A stretch of 64,000 bases of DNA from DATAES01 sp036493595. GTDB lineage: Bacteria; Actinomycetota; Acidimicrobiia; Acidimicrobiales; JACDCH01. The DNA lies in contig DASXPN010000123.1 of NCBI GenBank assembly GCA_036493595.1, positions 1 to 64,000 of the forward strand, read 5' to 3'. The notes under the pieces were generated by a model. It searched no databases. It saw nothing but the letters and a program-made list of their open reading frames with translations, and was not told the origin of the DNA. This document shows, piece by piece, positions 1 to 7,826 of the stretch (positions are counted from its first letter, which is position 1; each line of letters starts with the position of its first letter). The translations under genes and the position numbers were made by a program.

Positions 1-710
1 GGGACCACCTTGAACGATTCGGCGTAGTGGCCCTCGGGCAAGCCGGCGGTCCTCGCGTTCACCGCGGCCCAGCCGCGGATCAACTCATCCATCGCGTCGG
101 GGTTCGTCATCTGGCTCTCGTGGCACAGCAACGCCTTCACCTTGCGCTCGATCGACGGCGTGATGTCCACGTGCGCGTCGCCCTCCATGGCCGTCATGAG
201 CCACACCTCGCGCACGGTCCATGCCTCGTAACCCTCGTCGAGCAGCGACGGATGGGCGAACGGATTACGCGCATCGGGATACACCGCGCACAGCGTCGCT
301 TCGCCGGCGGCGAGATGATCGGGGTGGCTCGCGTAGATGCGCCCGTAGTTGCGGTCGGGTGACTGCCCGATGACCCGTTGCGGGCGCACGCGCCGGATGA
401 CCCGGCTGATGTCTCGCCGCAGATCGTGCGTCACATAGAGCGCGCCGTCGGGATGGCCGAGAAAGGTGAGGTCGCTCACGCCGACCATCTCCGCCGCCGC
501 CGTCTGCTCGGCGCGGCGGATCTTGCCGATCTCGCTGCGGGGCACGTCAGGATCGAAGCCGCCCGCATCGCCGTCGGTCACGATGCAGTACGCCACCTCG
601 ATTCCCTGCTCGGTCCACACGCCCACCGAGCCGGCCACGCCGAAGTCGACGTCGTCGGGGTGGGCGGTGACGACGAGGATCCGTTCGACTTCTTCGTCGG
701 CAAGCACCAT
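1..710 (-). CDS. PIG-L family zinc deacetylase (partial, C-terminus beyond left edge)
   Basis: The reading frame opens with ATG at 710 and runs off the left edge. The visible 236 residues begin MVLADEEVERILVVTAHPDD, the classic PIG-L (LmbE) N-terminus with the AHPDD metal motif at residues 16-20. A second ligand motif, SHPDH, lies at residues 128-132, so all three expected zinc ligands (His17, Asp20, His132) are present. Family members remove N-acetyl groups from GlcNAc conjugates, as in mycothiol synthesis (MshB) or mycothiol-conjugate cleavage (Mca), or act on secondary metabolites. The exact substrate cannot be told from this part. It starts 9 bases after the stop of the SDR gene on the same strand, so the two are probably co-transcribed. 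Confidence 0.85.
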   Translation of the reverse strand, partial: MVLADEEVERILVVTAHPDDVDFGVAGSVGVWTEQGIEVAYCIVTDGDAGGFDPDVPRSEIGKIRRAEQTAAAEMVGVSDLTFLGHPDGALYVTHDLRRDISRVIRRVRPQRVIGQSPDRNYGRIYASHPDHLAAGEATLCAVYPDARNPFAHPSLLDEGYEAWTVREVWLMTAMEGDAHVDITPSIERKVKALLCHESQMTNPDAMDELIRGWAAVNARTAGLPEGHYAESFKVV

Positions 711-719
711 CGAGAAACG

Positions 720-1502
720 CTACGTGTTCTTCGCCGTCATCCCACCGTCGACGATGAGGACCGCGCCGTTGATGTACGAGCTCGCCGGCAGCGCGAGCGA
801 CAACGTCGCATGCGCGACCTCCTCGGGCTCGCCGTAGCGACGCAGCGGGACCCGACGGCGCGCGAACTTCGTTTTCGCGTCGTCAGGGATCAGCGACGTC
901 ATGCCCGTGTGGATCGGGCCAGGGCACACGCAGTTGCACGTGACGCCACGCGCACCGAGCTCGACGGCGAGGGACCGCGTCAACCCGATCACCCCATGTT
1001 TCGACGCGGTGTACGCCGAGATGGAGCCCGTCGCGCCGACACCTTCGGTCGACGCGATGTTCACGATGCGTCCTTCACCGTTGCGCATGAGATGTGGGAG
1101 GCAGGCGCGCACCATGCGGGTGTGTGCGTGCAGGTTCACCTCGAACGTCGTCCCCCATGCGTCGTCGAAGCCAGCCGCGTCGATCGGCGACGGGATCGAT
1201 ACGCCGGCGTTGTTCACGAGGATGTCGATGGGCCCGAGCCGGTCGACGATGCCGGCCACGACTACGCGCACTTGATCGTCGTCGCGCACGTCGAGCGCCC
1301 AGGCCGCCGCTTGGCCGCCGGCGCCGAGGATCTCCTCGACCACCGCGGCCGCACCTTCGAGGGTCACGTCGGTGGCGGCGACGAGTGCGCCTTCGTCCGC
1401 GAACAGGTGCGCCGTGGCGCGACCCATCCCGCTGGCGGCGCCGGTCACGACGACGACTCGGTCTGCTACCGAACGGCTTCGGGTCGACAGGCGAGGGCTC
1501 AC
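720..1502 (-). CDS. Short-chain dehydrogenase/reductase (SDR)
   Basis: This is a 260-residue classical SDR, predicted to oxidise or reduce an alcohol/ketone with NAD(P)H in the cytosol. The cofactor motif TGAASGMG is at residues 20-27, NNAG at 97-100, catalytic Ser151 and the YTASK motif with Tyr164 and Lys168. A GTG start at 1502 is chosen because it gives a normal-length N-terminus; the frame is open further upstream but that part has no SDR homology and overlaps the divergent small membrane gene. It lies directly upstream of the PIG-L gene. The substrate is unknown. Confidence 0.85.
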   Translation of the reverse strand: MSPRLSTRSRSVADRVVVVTGAASGMGRATAHLFADEGALVAATDVTLEGAAAVVEEILGAGGQAAAWALDVRDDDQVRVVVAGIVDRLGPIDILVNNAGVSIPSPIDAAGFDDAWGTTFEVNLHAHTRMVRACLPHLMRNGEGRIVNIASTEGVGATGSISAYTASKHGVIGLTRSLAVELGARGVTCNCVCPGPIHTGMTSLIPDDAKTKFARRRVPLRRYGEPEEVAHATLSLALPASSYINGAVLIVDGGMTAKNT

Positions 1503-1526
1503 GGCGCCGGACAGTACCCTCGCCCG

Positions 1527-1838
1527 GTGGTCGTGGGAGCGCTCCTGCCGGTGCTCACGCCGGTGCTGGCCGCCGCCTACGGCCCCGGCGACTGGGCGAT
1601 GGCGGTCATCACCGCCACCTTCGCCTGCATCCCGCTCGGCGTCTCGCTGTGGGCGCTGCTCGACGCTGCCCACCGACCGGAGTGGGCGTGGGCGCTCGCC
1701 AATCGGCGACGGGTCGTGTGGATCACCGCCATCCTTTTCGGCATCCTCACCGTCATCGGCGGGCTCGTGATCTCCTGCTACTACCTCGTGAGCATCCGTC
1801 CCCGCATCGCCGATGCGGAACACGGCGACCTCACTTGA
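1527..1838 (+). CDS. Small membrane protein, DUF2516-like
   Basis: A GTG start at 1527 (or 1533) gives 103 residues with two to three hydrophobic helices: a short one near the start, DWAMAVITATFACIPLGVSL in the middle, and a long one ending in YYLVSIRPRI. The arrangement, and the ending helix followed by an 'xxVRPxL'-like sequence, resembles the small actinobacterial DUF2516 membrane proteins. No function is known for that family. It is divergent from the SDR gene (25-base gap between starts) and its last 8 bases overlap the end of the convergent glycosyltransferase gene. Confidence 0.6.
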   Translation: MVVGALLPVLTPVLAAAYGPGDWAMAVITATFACIPLGVSLWALLDAAHRPEWAWALANRRRVVWITAILFGILTVIGGLVISCYYLVSIRPRIADAEHGDLT

Positions 1839-2691
1839 CCAACAGCGCGCGGGGTGGGGGACCGAACCGTCCGCGCGTGTAGTCGGCGAGCGCCGCGATG
1901 CGTCCCCGTACGTTCCAGTACGGACCGCGCCGCGACGGCACCACCGCACCGGAGGCCAGGTGCCAGATCGCGATCATGTAACGGATGAACGCGTGGTACC
2001 GGCCTGAGTGTTCGCGCACGAGCAGCAACGTGTTCCGTAGCTGCAAGTAATCGATCGCCGCCGACGCAGACCCGACAAAGGGATTGCGGACCATCGCGCC
2101 GCGCACGAGCCCGCATTCCCATCCCGCGTCGGCCGCTCGTAGCGCGAGATCCGCCTCTTCGCAGTACGCGAAGTAGCGCTCGTCGAACAAGCCGACGTCC
2201 TCCAAGCAGGCGCGGCGCGCCAGCATCAGCGTGCCGTGGGGATGGCCGGCCGCTTCCCACCCTTCGGTGGTCACCGCCGGCGCGAGGATGCCGCCGAAGT
2301 ACGGGTCGACGACCGGCGTCGAGCCGTCGCCCACGTCCGCACACGCGAGCCCGGCACGTGGGCGTTCACCCACCGCCGCGAGCATGCGGTGCAAGCAGTC
2401 CGCTCGGGGCAGTGCGTCGTGCGGCGCGAGCGCGATCCAGTCCCAGTCGAAATCGGAGCCGTCCTCGCGCTGGGAGAGGAAATGGCGGAACCCGACGTTC
2501 GCACCGGGACCGAACCCGAGGTTGGTCCCCGCGTCGATCAACACGACATCGGGATCGTCGATCGCCGGCAACGAACGCGATCCGTTGTCGACCACCACGA
2601 TCGACACCGGTACGTCCTCGGCGCGGAACGCCGCGATCGTCTCCCTCAGTCGCTCCGGCTGGTCGCGATGGACGATGACGACGGGCAGCAC
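1831..2691 (-). CDS. Family 2 glycosyltransferase, rhamnosyltransferase (WbbL)-like
   Basis: The 286-residue product has the GT2 fold start LPVVIVHRDQPERL with the nucleotide-binding 'VVVDNGS' strand near residue 35 and an acceptor-side region with HGTLMLARRACLEDVGLFDE, which is typical of WbbL-like rhamnosyltransferases that add a sugar to a lipid-linked glycan at the inner face of the membrane. It has no obvious membrane helices. It lies 13 bases downstream of the conservon GTPase gene on the same strand and may be read through from that operon. The donor sugar is inferred only from family resemblance. Confidence 0.75.
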   Translation of the reverse strand: MLPVVIVHRDQPERLRETIAAFRAEDVPVSIVVVDNGSRSLPAIDDPDVVLIDAGTNLGFGPGANVGFRHFLSQREDGSDFDWDWIALAPHDALPRADCLHRMLAAVGERPRAGLACADVGDGSTPVVDPYFGGILAPAVTTEGWEAAGHPHGTLMLARRACLEDVGLFDERYFAYCEEADLALRAADAGWECGLVRGAMVRNPFVGSASAAIDYLQLRNTLLLVREHSGRYHAFIRYMIAIWHLASGAVVPSRRGPYWNVRGRIAALADYTRGRFGPPPRALLVK

Positions 2692-2704
2692 CCGCCGAGT
2701 CTGG

Positions 2705-3349
2705 TCAGCGGGCGCTGTGCGATGCGAGTTCGAGCGCGTACTGCACGAGCTCGATCAGCATGCGCTTCGTCGAGTCGCGGTCACGCGCGTCACACAGCAG
2801 CACGGGCACGTGATCCGGGATCGCGAGCGCTTCGCGCACGTTGTCGGCGGTGTGGCCCGCGGAGCCGAAGAAGCAGTTGACGCCGACGAGGAACGGCAGC
2901 CCGAGCTCTTCGAAGTAGTCGATCGCCTGGAAGCAGTCCTCGAGCCGGCGGGTGTCGACCAGCACGACGGCCCCGATGGCGCCACGGCACAGGTCGCTCC
3001 ACATGAACTGGAACCGCTGCTGCCCTGGCGCTCCGAAGAGGTACAGCATGAGATCGGTACCGAGCGTGATGCGCCCGAAGTCCAGCGCGACCGTCGTCGT
3101 GGTCTTGTTCGTCCCTTCGCGCGTACGGTCGATCTCCGCCGTCACCTCCGTGAGCGCAGCTTCGGTCGTCAACGGCGTGATCTCGGAGATCGAACCGACG
3201 AAGGTGGTTTTGCCGACGCCGAAGCCACCGGCAACGACGATCTTGACGGGGATCGGCGCGGTCTTGGCTCCCCCGCCGCGCGCCGGCAGTCGGCCCGGAA
3301 GGGTGGAGGTCGGCGCCGCAGCCGACGAGTCAGAGTGCTTGAAGTCCAT
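2705..3349 (-). CDS. cvnD: Conservon small GTPase (CvnD-type)
   Basis: This 214-residue protein is a Ras-like/MglA-type ATP/GTP-binding protein. The P-loop GGFGVGKTT is at residues 41-49, preceded by a disordered 35-residue tail. The switch/G3 element reads LFGAPGQQRF and the G4-like element is VGVNCFFG. Such proteins are the fourth component of actinobacterial conservons (CvnA kinase, CvnB roadblock, CvnC DUF742, CvnD GTPase), which form a membrane-associated complex resembling eukaryotic G-protein-coupled signalling. Its start ATG (3349) lies inside the end of the DUF742 gene (20-base overlap), so translation is probably coupled. Confidence 0.92.
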   Translation of the reverse strand: MDFKHSDSSAAAPTSTLPGRLPARGGGAKTAPIPVKIVVAGGFGVGKTTFVGSISEITPLTTEAALTEVTAEIDRTREGTNKTTTTVALDFGRITLGTDLMLYLFGAPGQQRFQFMWSDLCRGAIGAVVLVDTRRLEDCFQAIDYFEELGLPFLVGVNCFFGSAGHTADNVREALAIPDHVPVLLCDARDRDSTKRMLIELVQYALELASHSAR

Positions 3350-3698
3350 CGAGCACCCTTTCCAAGAGACGGACGTCGGGCCGCCCGTTCCCGTTCTCCA
3401 TTCGATGGACCTCCACGAGTCCGTCGGCGACGAGATCACCGACCAGCACACGAGCCGCGCCGAGCGGCACGTGGATCCGAGCAGAAACCTCGGCGACCGA
3501 GATGGGGCTGTCGCACAAGTCGACGATCCGGCGCGCCTCGTGCCGCAACGCGCCCCGATCACGAGGGGCGACGGCCGCCATGATGAGCGCTTCGATCGGC
3601 AGGTCGCCGACCTTCGCCCGCGTCCTGCCGCCAGTGAGCGCGTAAGGACGGACGAGCCGCAACTCCCGCTCTTTCGGCGTCCCCCGCTCCCACATCAT
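3330..3698 (-). CDS. cvnC: DUF742 protein of conservon (CvnC-type)
   Basis: A 122-residue DUF742 protein, third gene of the conservon. It contains the family core RLVRPYALTGGRT near the N-terminus followed by a winged-helix-like segment (ISVAEVSARIHVPLGAARVL) ending in LLERVLDGLQAL. The DUF742 proteins are thought to bind the GTPase partner. The start ATG at 3698 overlaps the stop of the roadblock gene by four bases, and the 3' end overlaps the GTPase gene by 20 bases. Confidence 0.92.
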   Translation of the reverse strand: MMWERGTPKERELRLVRPYALTGGRTRAKVGDLPIEALIMAAVAPRDRGALRHEARRIVDLCDSPISVAEVSARIHVPLGAARVLVGDLVADGLVEVHRMENGNGRPDVRLLERVLDGLQAL

Positions 3699-4123
3699 GA
3701 CAAGAGCGTTCCTGACAACTCAGCGCGAAGTTCAGGGGTGAGGACGGTGCGAGTCCGCTCGACGAGCAGGGCCATCTCGTAGCCGACCATGCCCACGTCA
3801 CAGCCCGCTTCGGCCACCACCGCGAGACACGAGCCGTCGCTGATACCGGTCACGAAGAGGAATGCCTTCTCCATCTCGACGATGATCTCGTTGACCGCGC
3901 CACCACCGAACCGTCCGGCGGCGCCGTACGCGAGACCGATCAAACCGGCCGCCACCGCCGCGAAGCGGTCGCCCGCGTCACGATCAAGCGTCTTCGACAT
4001 CGCCATCGGTAGTCCGTCGGACGACACCACCACCGCTTCACTGACGCCAGGCGTCCGCTCCACGAAGTTGTCGATCAGCCAGCTGACATTGCGGGCTGCG
4101 ACGCTCATCGAATCGTTCATCAC
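3695..4123 (-). CDS. cvnB: Roadblock/LC7 domain protein of conservon (CvnB-type)
   Basis: The 142-residue product is a roadblock/LC7 protein: VSWLIDNFVERTPGVSEAVV at the N-terminus, then 'VSSDGLPMAMS', and 'FLFVTGISDGSCLAVVAEAG' in the second half. Partners of this type act as regulators of the conservon GTPase, in the way MglB acts on MglA. The start overlaps the stop of the histidine kinase gene by four bases (ATGA), so the pair is translationally coupled. Confidence 0.92.
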   Translation of the reverse strand: MMNDSMSVAARNVSWLIDNFVERTPGVSEAVVVSSDGLPMAMSKTLDRDAGDRFAAVAAGLIGLAYGAAGRFGGGAVNEIIVEMEKAFLFVTGISDGSCLAVVAEAGCDVGMVGYEMALLVERTRTVLTPELRAELSGTLLS

Positions 4124-6945
4124 TCGCTCTCATGGTCGGGATTGATCGGATCATCACCGGTGCGGCCGCGCTGCAATCCGGTGCGGTAACGGGCGAGCAT
4201 CGCCCGCACGTCGTCTGGCGACCGCTTGGTCGCGAGGATCGACGGGCCGGTCGCTGCAGCGCGATAGCGATCGAGGCCTTCGAAGTCGCGGTCGGTACGC
4301 CGAACCCGCCGGGTCAGCCCTGCGGACGTGACCGCGCTGTCACCGGCAATCGCGGCCGGCTGCATCGCGGCCACATCCGCGGCCGGTTCGACTTCCGGCG
4401 CCGGGTCGGGCGCCGGCGTCGTGGCCGGCTCGATCGGTGGCTCGATCAGTTGGGCAGGGCCGAGGGCCGCGTCCCCCTCGACGAGGTCGGCGAGTCCCTT
4501 CTCGAACTGGGACCCCATCGGCAGCGCGTCACGCAAGGTCGCAGGGGGCGCATCCGGCGTCACGAGGTGGACCGGCTCTGGGGCCGGCTCGACGTCGTGC
4601 TCATCGAACGTCGCCTCATCGAACGTCGCCTCATCGAACTCGCGGTCGAACTCATGCTGGTCGAAGGGCGTGTCGTCGAAGGGCGCGTCGTCGAGGGGCG
4701 CGTCGTCGAAGGATGCGTCGTGGAGACTCCACGACACATCGTCGACCGAATCGCCGAGGTCGTCTCCCCACGCGGCGCGCACGACGCTCTCGAAGTCGTC
4801 GAGGTCGCCGGCGCCGGTGTCGGCGTCGACCGCGAACGCCACGAGCGGCTCGACCGGTTCGGGCATCGGCGAAACGATCGCCGCGACCGCCGGTTCGGCC
4901 GCCACCGGTTCGTCGGCGATCGACTCGACCGTCATGGATTCAACCGCGATCGGCTCGTCCGCGATCGGCTCCGCGGCCACCGGGATCTCGTCGTAGTCGC
5001 CGTCGGGCGCCCATTGATCGTCGACATCACGCGCGATCACGAGGCTCTGCGACAGGTGCACGATGGCCGAGGTGCCGGCCTTGTCGCCGGGGAGGAGCCG
5101 CACGCTCACGCCGTAGCGCGCCGCCAGGCGGGCGACGACCGTGAAGCCGAGCGAACGGCTGAGCGCCAGTCCGACCGGTGGAGGCGACGACAGCAACTCG
5201 TTCGCATCTGCGAGCTGCTCGTCGTTCATGCCGATGCCACGATCGACGATCGAGATCGAGTAGCCGGCACGACCGCGCCGGCCTTCGATCGTCACCCGCG
5301 TGTCCGGCGGTGAGAAGTGCGCGGCGTTGTCCATCAGCTCAGCCAAGAGGTGACCGAGGTCGACGGCGGCATTGCCGACCACGTCGATCTCGTCGAACGA
5401 CGTCAGGTCGACGCGGGCGAAGTCCTCGACCTCGCCGATGGCGGCGCGCACGACATCGAACAGCGGAACCGGGCGGGTGCGGGTACGGGCGGGTTCGATG
5501 CCGGCCAGCACCAACAGCGACTCGGCGTTGCGGCGCATGCGGGTGGCGAGATGGTCCAGCCGGTAGAGCTGCGACAACTGGTCGGGGTCGTCCTCGGTCG
5601 CTTCGAGCTCGTCGAGGAACTCGATCTGGCGGTCGATCAGCACCTGGTTGCGACGAGCGAGGTTGACGAAGATCTCGCTGATGCCCTTGCGCAGGAGCGT
5701 GGCCTGCTCCGCGGCGACGTCGACCGCGACGGTCTGCACGGAGTTGAACGCCTGCGCGAGCTGGCCGATCTCGTCGCCGGTCTTGACCTCGATCGGGGTG
5801 ATGGTCGTCGCGAGGTAGTTCTCGTCGTCATGACCCGGATTGCGCAGTCCGTTCACGAGGCTGGGCAGCTGCTCGCCCGCCAAGCGCTCCGCCGCTCTCG
5901 TGAGCTGGCGCAACGGTGTGGTCACGGCTCGTGCCAGCACGAGTGCGAGGAAGATCGAGGCGAGCATTGCGCCGACGGCGAGGAAGAGGAAGGTCTGCAG
6001 CGCCCTCGTGGCCGTCGAGTACACCGCCGACGCGTGGTCAGCCAAACGGGCAGTGTCGTCGGACAGCACCTGGCGCATGACACCGAGGCGCGTCTGCATC
6101 GCCGCGTTCCACTGCGCGGCACCGGCCGCGGGCGACGCGGCCTGTGCCACGGTGACGGGCTGGAGATCGTTGGTCACGGCCAAGGCCGCGTTCTCGATGT
6201 GGTCGGACGTCGCGATCGCAGGACCAGCCATCCGCGTCTGCAAGTCCGAGCGGGACTCCGGCGTGGCGAGACCGTCCTGGATGCCGAGCCAGCGGTCACG
6301 GTCGGTCACTGCACCGCGGAAGGTTCCGTCTTCGGCTCCGCTGTACGAACCGCGGTTGAGGGTGACGTCGAGAACGGCCCACTCCTTCGCGGTCGCGTCC
6401 TTCGCGTGTGACAGCGCGGCAAGTGCGGACGTCTCGCGAGCGAGACTCGGGTCGTTCGCCTCGCCGGCGACCACACCGATGAGGTCGGACACCGACGCGC
6501 CGATCTCAGAGAACGCGGATGTCACGGAGTTGGCGTCGCTGCCGAGGTCGACGGCGCCGCGGTACGACGTCGCGAGCGCGTTGAGGTTGCGCTGCACGCG
6601 GTCAATGGCGGTGTTGTAGTCCGTGCTGCCGACGTCGCCGGCGCGCGCGACGGCGCTGCGGTACAGCTGGACCGCCTGGTCGGTCGCGGCCCGCTGAGTG
6701 GCGAGTGCGGCGGTGTTCGAACCGGGATTGGCGACGGCATCCGCCGACACCGCCTCCTCGAGTTGGACCTGCTGTTCCACGTCGGACAGCGCCGAGATCA
6801 CATCGATCCGGTGGCGCAGCTGGTTGGCGTCTCGTGCTTCGGTCAGCCGGTCATAGCCGGCGAACGCGGTGATCCCGATCAGTGCCGCCATCGGTACGGC
6901 CACAATGCCGAGCAGCTTGGTCCGGAAGTTGTTTCGCAGCATCAA
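4120..6945 (-). CDS. cvnA: Conservon sensor histidine kinase (CvnA-type) with nitrate-sensor-like extracellular domain
   Basis: A 941-residue membrane kinase. One helix is at residues 10-30, an extracellular all-helical nitrate/nitrite-sensor-like region spans about 40-310, and a second helix is at 316-340. Then come HAMP (341-415), a dimerisation-type helix (YRLDHLATRMRRNAESLLVL, 461-480) and a HATPase_c domain with the N box ELMDNAAHFSPP (536-547) and G1 DRGIGM (568-573). The last 300 residues are acidic and low in complexity, with repeated 'DDAPFDDTP', 'FDEATFDEATFDE' and 'ADEPIAVES' units encoded by 15-base DNA repeats. It heads the cvnABCD operon and presumably detects an extracellular signal; CvnA kinases often have no dedicated response regulator, and none is seen here. 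Confidence 0.92.
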   Translation of the reverse strand: MMLRNNFRTKLLGIVAVPMAALIGITAFAGYDRLTEARDANQLRHRIDVISALSDVEQQVQLEEAVSADAVANPGSNTAALATQRAATDQAVQLYRSAVARAGDVGSTDYNTAIDRVQRNLNALATSYRGAVDLGSDANSVTSAFSEIGASVSDLIGVVAGEANDPSLARETSALAALSHAKDATAKEWAVLDVTLNRGSYSGAEDGTFRGAVTDRDRWLGIQDGLATPESRSDLQTRMAGPAIATSDHIENAALAVTNDLQPVTVAQAASPAAGAAQWNAAMQTRLGVMRQVLSDDTARLADHASAVYSTATRALQTFLFLAVGAMLASIFLALVLARAVTTPLRQLTRAAERLAGEQLPSLVNGLRNPGHDDENYLATTITPIEVKTGDEIGQLAQAFNSVQTVAVDVAAEQATLLRKGISEIFVNLARRNQVLIDRQIEFLDELEATEDDPDQLSQLYRLDHLATRMRRNAESLLVLAGIEPARTRTRPVPLFDVVRAAIGEVEDFARVDLTSFDEIDVVGNAAVDLGHLLAELMDNAAHFSPPDTRVTIEGRRGRAGYSISIVDRGIGMNDEQLADANELLSSPPPVGLALSRSLGFTVVARLAARYGVSVRLLPGDKAGTSAIVHLSQSLVIARDVDDQWAPDGDYDEIPVAAEPIADEPIAVESMTVESIADEPVAAEPAVAAIVSPMPEPVEPLVAFAVDADTGAGDLDDFESVVRAAWGDDLGDSVDDVSWSLHDASFDDAPLDDAPFDDTPFDQHEFDREFDEATFDEATFDEHDVEPAPEPVHLVTPDAPPATLRDALPMGSQFEKGLADLVEGDAALGPAQLIEPPIEPATTPAPDPAPEVEPAADVAAMQPAAIAGDSAVTSAGLTRRVRRTDRDFEGLDRYRAAATGPSILATKRSPDDVRAMLARYRTGLQRGRTGDDPINPDHESE
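4601..4645. repeat. 15-bp tandem repeat, about 3 copies, inside cvnA
   Basis: The unit TCATCGAACGTCGCC occurs exactly at 4601-4615 and 4616-4630, followed by a degraded third copy to 4645. It is in frame on the minus strand and encodes five-residue 'FDEAT' repeats in the acidic tail of the kinase. Confidence 0.9.
4661..4720. repeat. 15-bp tandem repeat, 4 copies, inside cvnA
   Basis: Four consecutive 15-base units at 4661, 4676, 4691 and 4706 (consensus TCGAAGGGCGCGTCG, one to three differences each) encode repeated 'FDDAP/LDDAP/FDDTP' pentapeptides on the minus strand. In-frame arrays like this can gain or lose units by slippage without breaking the gene. Confidence 0.9.
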
Positions 6946-7004
6946 CTGCCTTCTTTGCCGGTACGAAGGGCGGTCTCGTCCGGCAGTTGATCGGCGCAGT
7001 CAGC

Positions 7005-7023
7005 CCAAACCTTGAAGGGTTGG
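7005..7023. promoter_or_regulatory. Near-perfect 19-bp palindrome upstream of the conservon
   Basis: The sequence CCAAACCTTGAAGGGTTGG matches its own reverse complement at 16 of 19 positions. It sits 60 bases upstream of the cvnA start in the intergenic space between the conservon and the protease gene. Its size and symmetry fit a repressor or activator operator, but no known regulator consensus was recognised. Confidence 0.35.
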
Positions 7024-7090
7024 TGCTCACACGCTCCGAGGGAAGCGCCAGCGACGAGCCGCACTCGGCGGAGACAGCGAGCAAAGCGAG

Positions 7091-7106
7091 CGCTCGCAGC
7101 CGAGCG
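7091..7106 (-). terminator. Hairpin after the gltB-gltD-protease operon
   Basis: A compact stem CGCTCG / CGAGCG with a four-base loop lies 7 bases beyond the stop codon of the protease gene on the minus strand. There is no T-run, as is common in GC-rich actinobacteria, so it is a candidate intrinsic terminator only. Confidence 0.4.
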
Positions 7107-7112
7107 AAGAAG

Positions 7113-7826
7113 TCAGCAGACACCGGTGCGCGCCAGCGCCGCCGTCGTGTCACCTTCAGTGGGCGACGCGATCGGCACGCCGGCGGCGCGCCACTGCTCC
7201 AGGGCGGCGCGAACCCTCGACACGGGGATCGCCAGGCCCTGGCCACCGGCGGTGTCGTCGGCGTACGCGATGCCGACCAAGCGCCCGCCGGCATCGACGA
7301 GCGGGCTCCCGGACTGCCCGGCATGCGGCTCGGGGCTGAAGCGCAACACGGTGCCACTGCCGCGCGCGATGGTCCCCTCGATCCGGGCATCGGCGATCGT
7401 GCGAACACCGGCTGGGTAGCCCGCGATGGTGACGGCCTGCCCTGCCACCGGGTCCGCGTCGGCGAGCTCGATCGGGATCAGATCCGCGCCGTTGGTCACG
7501 ACCACGGCGAGGTCGAGGCCGGCGTCTGCCCGCTCGACGAGGCCCGAGGTGAGGGTGTCCACGTCACAGCGCGTCACCAGGGTCACGCGATCGTTCACGA
7601 GGTGCGCGTTCGTCAGCGCCACATGGGCACCGACGCCGACACCGGTGCCGGTGTCGAAGTTGCCACCACCTCGGCTGTCGACGCGGACGGTCTCGGCCGC
7701 CAAACGCTCGGGCGACAGCACCGGGGCGGGCCAGAACGGCGGGTCCGAGGGCTGGAGGCTGCGCACCGTCGCGGACGCCGGCAACCCCACCAGCAGGACC
7801 GCGACCACGAACAGCGCACGCTTCAC
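7113..7826 (-). CDS. Secreted trypsin-like serine protease
   Basis: A GTG start at 7826 gives 237 residues beginning with a signal peptide or membrane anchor (KRALFVVAVLLVGLPASA). The trypsin-like triad is visible: His in ALTNAHLV, Asp in DAGLDLAVV and Ser in GQSGSPLV. It lacks a PDZ domain, unlike HtrA/DegP, and resembles short actinobacterial S1 family proteases that act outside the membrane. The GTG overlaps the last base of the gltD stop codon (TAGTG), so its translation is probably coupled to gltD. A functional link to glutamate synthase is not known. Confidence 0.85.
   Translation of the reverse strand: MKRALFVVAVLLVGLPASATVRSLQPSDPPFWPAPVLSPERLAAETVRVDSRGGGNFDTGTGVGVGAHVALTNAHLVNDRVTLVTRCDVDTLTSGLVERADAGLDLAVVVTNGADLIPIELADADPVAGQAVTIAGYPAGVRTIADARIEGTIARGSGTVLRFSPEPHAGQSGSPLVDAGGRLVGIAYADDTAGGQGLAIPVSRVRAALEQWRAAGVPIASPTEGDTTAALARTGVC

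Noticed and set aside
4601..4720. A short CRISPR-like array
   Set aside because: The 15-base units are directly adjacent with no spacers and are in frame with the kinase gene.
4132..5313. A 393-residue plus-strand frame inside cvnA
   Set aside because: It is the antisense of the low-complexity acidic tail and kinase domain; the composition is that of a shadow frame.
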